This document shows positions 62,064 to 64,000 of a stretch of 64,000 nt of DNA, piece after piece (position 1 is the first letter of the stretch; every line of letters begins with the position of its first letter). The DNA lies in assembly GCA_934663775.1 (NCBI GenBank), contig CAKUKU010000001.1, positions 243,113 to 307,112 on the forward strand. Direction: 5' to 3'. The translations under genes and the position numbers were made by a program. The DNA comes from an uncultured Ellagibacter sp. (GTDB lineage: Bacteria; Actinomycetota; Coriobacteriia; Coriobacteriales; Eggerthellaceae). The notes below the pieces were generated by a model, which ran no database searches, was not told the DNA's origin, and saw only the letters and a program-made list of their open reading frames with translations.

Positions 62064-63476
62064 TTACGCGCGCAACGCATCTGCGTCATCGGCCGCGACC
62101 TGATTTTTCGTCTGGGCGGCGCATCCTTCCAAAAACAGCGTCACCGTAGTGCCTGCCCCCAGCTCGCTTTGCACGTCCATGTAGGAGTTCGACCCGAAGA
62201 ACCCGACAATGCGGTCGTGCACGTTTTTCACCGCGATGCCGATTCCCTTCGTCTCCTTGGGATGCATGATGCCCTGGCGAGCCTCCTCGGTCATGCCCGT
62301 GCCGTCGTCGCTCACACGCAGGTACACATCGTCGCCCTCGACCTCGCCGGCGACCGTGATGGTAAGCTTGCCCTCGGAAGGCATGGCGTGCTGAACGGCG
62401 TTTTCCACAAGCGGCTGAATGAGAAACGACGGAACCATCATGTTCTCGCATTCGGGCGCCAGATCGACGTTGAGCTCGACGCGCTCGTCGCCGAAGCGCG
62501 CCACCTCGAAGGAGAAGTAGCGTTGCGTCTGCTCGACCTCGCGCGAAAGATAAATCAGGCTGTCGGAGTTTTCCAGCGTACGACGGTAGAACACCGCGAA
62601 CTCGCGCAAGAGCACGCGCGCCTTGTTGGGGTCCGTGCGGATGAGCGAAGCGATGGTGTTGATCGTGTTGAACAGGAAATGTGGGTTGATCTGGTTTTGG
62701 AGTGCCTTGAGCTCCATGCTCGTGGCGAGACGCGCCTGCTCCTCGAGCTGCGCCGCGGCCATCTGGGTGGACAGCAGCGTGCCGAAGCCCTCGGCGATCG
62801 ACTTCTGCGTCTCACTGATGCGCTTGGCGGATCGGTAGTAGAACTTGAGCGTGCCCACCACATCGCCGCGCACCACAAGCGGAACGATGATGGCGGCTTT
62901 GATGGTGGTGGCGTTTTCGGGAAAGCCGATGTCAATGTTGGTGAACAGCACGCGCATGTTGCCGTCGTCGAGCGTCGCCTGAGTGGCATGCGTGCGGATG
63001 TTGCCGCCGGCGGGGTTGTCGGCTTCCAGGTAGCCGGCGTAGCCGAGGATCTGCTCCTTGTCAGTGATGGCCACGGCGATCGCGGCGGTCGAGGGAAGGA
63101 GCAGCTGACAAATCTCCTGCGCGGATTCGCGGTTCAGGCCGTCCTGCATGTTCTCGAGCGTGCTCGACGCCAGGCGCAGCATGGCGTCCGATTGGCGCGC
63201 GCGGACCGAATCCGGGTCCATCGACAGGCGGATGACCAGCACGATCGAAAGCGTGAACATGAAGCCCGCGGTGATCATGATGGGGATGCTGTGAGAGGGG
63301 GCAATCGCCGTCCAGAGAAGCGTCACGCCCGAGAGCACCGCGATAATCGCGAGCAGCATCTCGACGCTGAAGATGCGCGCGAGGCCCTTCTTCGGGGGAA
63401 TGGCGCCCGGCACGTCCCGCTCAATCGCATTTTCGGTTTGCTTGTTCTGCACGCTCCGCACGTCTGCTTCTCCCAT
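62064..63476 (-). CDS. LytS-type sensor histidine kinase (GAF, His_kinase)
   Basis: A 470-residue kinase of the LytS/YehU class. Two membrane helices (about 38-58 and 64-84) anchor a GAF domain (about 100-235), followed by the His_kinase motif QNQINPHFLFNTI (H266) and a HATPase_c domain (LIQPLVENAVQHAM, DDGTGM, GIGIAVKNVHDRI). Such kinases phosphorylate LytTR response regulators; the only one in the window is at 37929. The ATG at 63476 has a GGGAG site. It is next to mscS, so an osmotic or envelope signal is possible, though GAF sensing is also open. Confidence 0.92.
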   Translation of the reverse strand: MGEADVRSVQNKQTENAIERDVPGAIPPKKGLARIFSVEMLLAIIAVLSGVTLLWTAIAPSHSIPIMITAGFMFTLSIVLVIRLSMDPDSVRARQSDAMLRLASSTLENMQDGLNRESAQEICQLLLPSTAAIAVAITDKEQILGYAGYLEADNPAGGNIRTHATQATLDDGNMRVLFTNIDIGFPENATTIKAAIIVPLVVRGDVVGTLKFYYRSAKRISETQKSIAEGFGTLLSTQMAAAQLEEQARLATSMELKALQNQINPHFLFNTINTIASLIRTDPNKARVLLREFAVFYRRTLENSDSLIYLSREVEQTQRYFSFEVARFGDERVELNVDLAPECENMMVPSFLIQPLVENAVQHAMPSEGKLTITVAGEVEGDDVYLRVSDDGTGMTEEARQGIMHPKETKGIGIAVKNVHDRIVGFFGSNSYMDVQSELGAGTTVTLFLEGCAAQTKNQVAADDADALRA

Positions 63477-63518
63477 GACCGCATTCTCCCGTCGACAGTA
63501 TGCAGCCAGTATAAACGA

Positions 63519-64000
63519 TTACCCGAAAATGCCGAATTCGTTCAGCGCAAGCATAACCGCCGCCACGATGAGGAAGCAGCCGAAAAGGATGCGAAGCGCG
63601 CGCTCTGGCACCTTCGTCACGAGCCGCGCGCCGAGCACGGCGCCGGGGATTGACCCGACGACGACGGCGATGCCGGCGAGGTAGTTGATGTTACCGATAA
63701 TCGCCTGTTCGATGACGCCGGGGATGGCCAGGATCATGACCGCGATAAGCGATGTGCCCGACGCCTTGCGCATGGGGATGCCGATGATCGAGAGCATGAG
63801 CGGTACCATGATGAACCCGCCGCCGACGCCGACATACCCCGACGCCAAGCCCGCGACCAGGCCGATTGCTGCGCCCTGCAAGAGCTGCTTTCGGGAAAGG
63901 GAGACGACGTCGGAGGGAGCCGAAGCCGCCGGTTCGCCCGAGGAAGCCAGCGAGGGCGCCTCACTCGAAGAGCCACCGGTCGCCGAAAGGTCAGCGAGGG
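63519..64000 (-). CDS. TauE/SafE-family permease (partial)
   Basis: The visible part, about 160 residues, ends the gene and runs off the right edge. It holds GLVAGLASGYVGVGGGFIMV, the repeat signature of TauE/SafE (COG0730) permeases, then four membrane segments (ASGTSLIAVMILAIPGVIEQ, IAVVVGSIPGAVLGARLV, FGCFLIVAAVMLALNEF). Before it lies an Ala/Ser-rich linker (SSSEAPSLASSGEPAASAPS), so this is likely the second half of an eight-helix transporter whose first half is outside. Typical substrates are sulfite or sulfoacetate-like anions. Confidence 0.85.
   Translation of the reverse strand, partial: LADLSATGGSSSEAPSLASSGEPAASAPSDVVSLSRKQLLQGAAIGLVAGLASGYVGVGGGFIMVPLMLSIIGIPMRKASGTSLIAVMILAIPGVIEQAIIGNINYLAGIAVVVGSIPGAVLGARLVTKVPERALRILFGCFLIVAAVMLALNEFGIFG

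Overview
The window is high-GC, densely coded DNA, with most genes on the minus strand. Family content (short archaeal-type LeuC/LeuD, a HypF-HypC-HypD set, CstA, a LytTR regulator, paired PRC-barrel and YtxH-like envelope proteins, a TauE/SafE permease) suggests an anaerobic actinomycete of class Coriobacteriia, probably Eggerthellaceae. This placement is inference from gene content; no 16S gene or taxonomic marker is present.

Left end (1-5.6 kb): an accessory islet. It has a DUF4143-type AAA ATPase, a decayed Ig-like surface-protein fragment, an AlbA/Schlafen-like ATP-binding regulator, and two copies of a 33-bp-phased palindrome array (222-306 and 3474-3525). A DMT exporter and a divergent LysR regulator follow. 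5.7-12.9 kb: housekeeping genes (HAD phosphatase, proS, ispG, hom, lysA, moaE-like). 13.0-20.5 kb: a 1007-residue orphan protein, a NifX/NifB-type protein, a 730-bp non-coding stretch with three terminator-like hairpins, a HIT hydrolase, leuB and a double zinc-ribbon protein.

20.6-26.2 kb: sulfur amino acid PLP enzymes (PatB-like lyase, cystathionine gamma-synthase type) and leuC-leuD, separated by 1.2 kb of decayed sequence with repeats and a frameshifted coiled-coil pseudogene. 26.3-27.2 kb: a RelB/DinJ-like antitoxin and PIN toxin with a palindromic operator over the -10. 27.2-31.9 kb: a CwlM-like peptidoglycan-binding protein, a polyprenyl diphosphate synthase, tRNA-Leu(UAA), Ppx/GppA, an FtsB/DivIC-type protein and a DtxR-like repressor. 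32-38.6 kb: hypF-hypC-hypD, pgi and a LytTR response regulator. 38.8-44.3 kb: PepV-like peptidase, tRNA-Leu(CAA), cstA with an unknown upstream partner, and an archaeal-type class I aldolase.

44.5-52.7 kb: envelope and membrane proteins (TM2, VTT/DedA-like, PRC-barrel, YtxH-like), then a probable operon serS - single-TM protein - small cyanophycin-synthetase-N-like protein - class I aminotransferase - ddl. 53-55.8 kb: a lipoprotein, a LysR regulator and a secreted protein; the last two are clearly lower in GC than their neighbours and look acquired. 56-64 kb: a small membrane protein with pyridoxal kinase, an atypical membrane Ser/Thr kinase, a GntR(YtrA)-DUF1648 operon with operator over promoter, an MscS channel followed by an echo of an MscS 3' end, a LytS-type histidine kinase, and a TauE/SafE permease cut by the right edge.

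Metabolically the window covers parts of Leu, Lys/Thr/Met and Cys/Met biosynthesis, glycolysis/gluconeogenesis entry points (pgi, aldolase), peptide/pyruvate scavenging (CstA, PepV) and cell-wall synthesis (ddl, FtsB-like, CwlM-like). I see no complete new defence or biosynthetic system. The most unusual items are the phased palindrome arrays, the tandem hairpin modules at 17.0-17.3 kb, the orphan proteins at 13-16 kb and 42.5 kb, and the Ser/Thr kinase with a large insertion.
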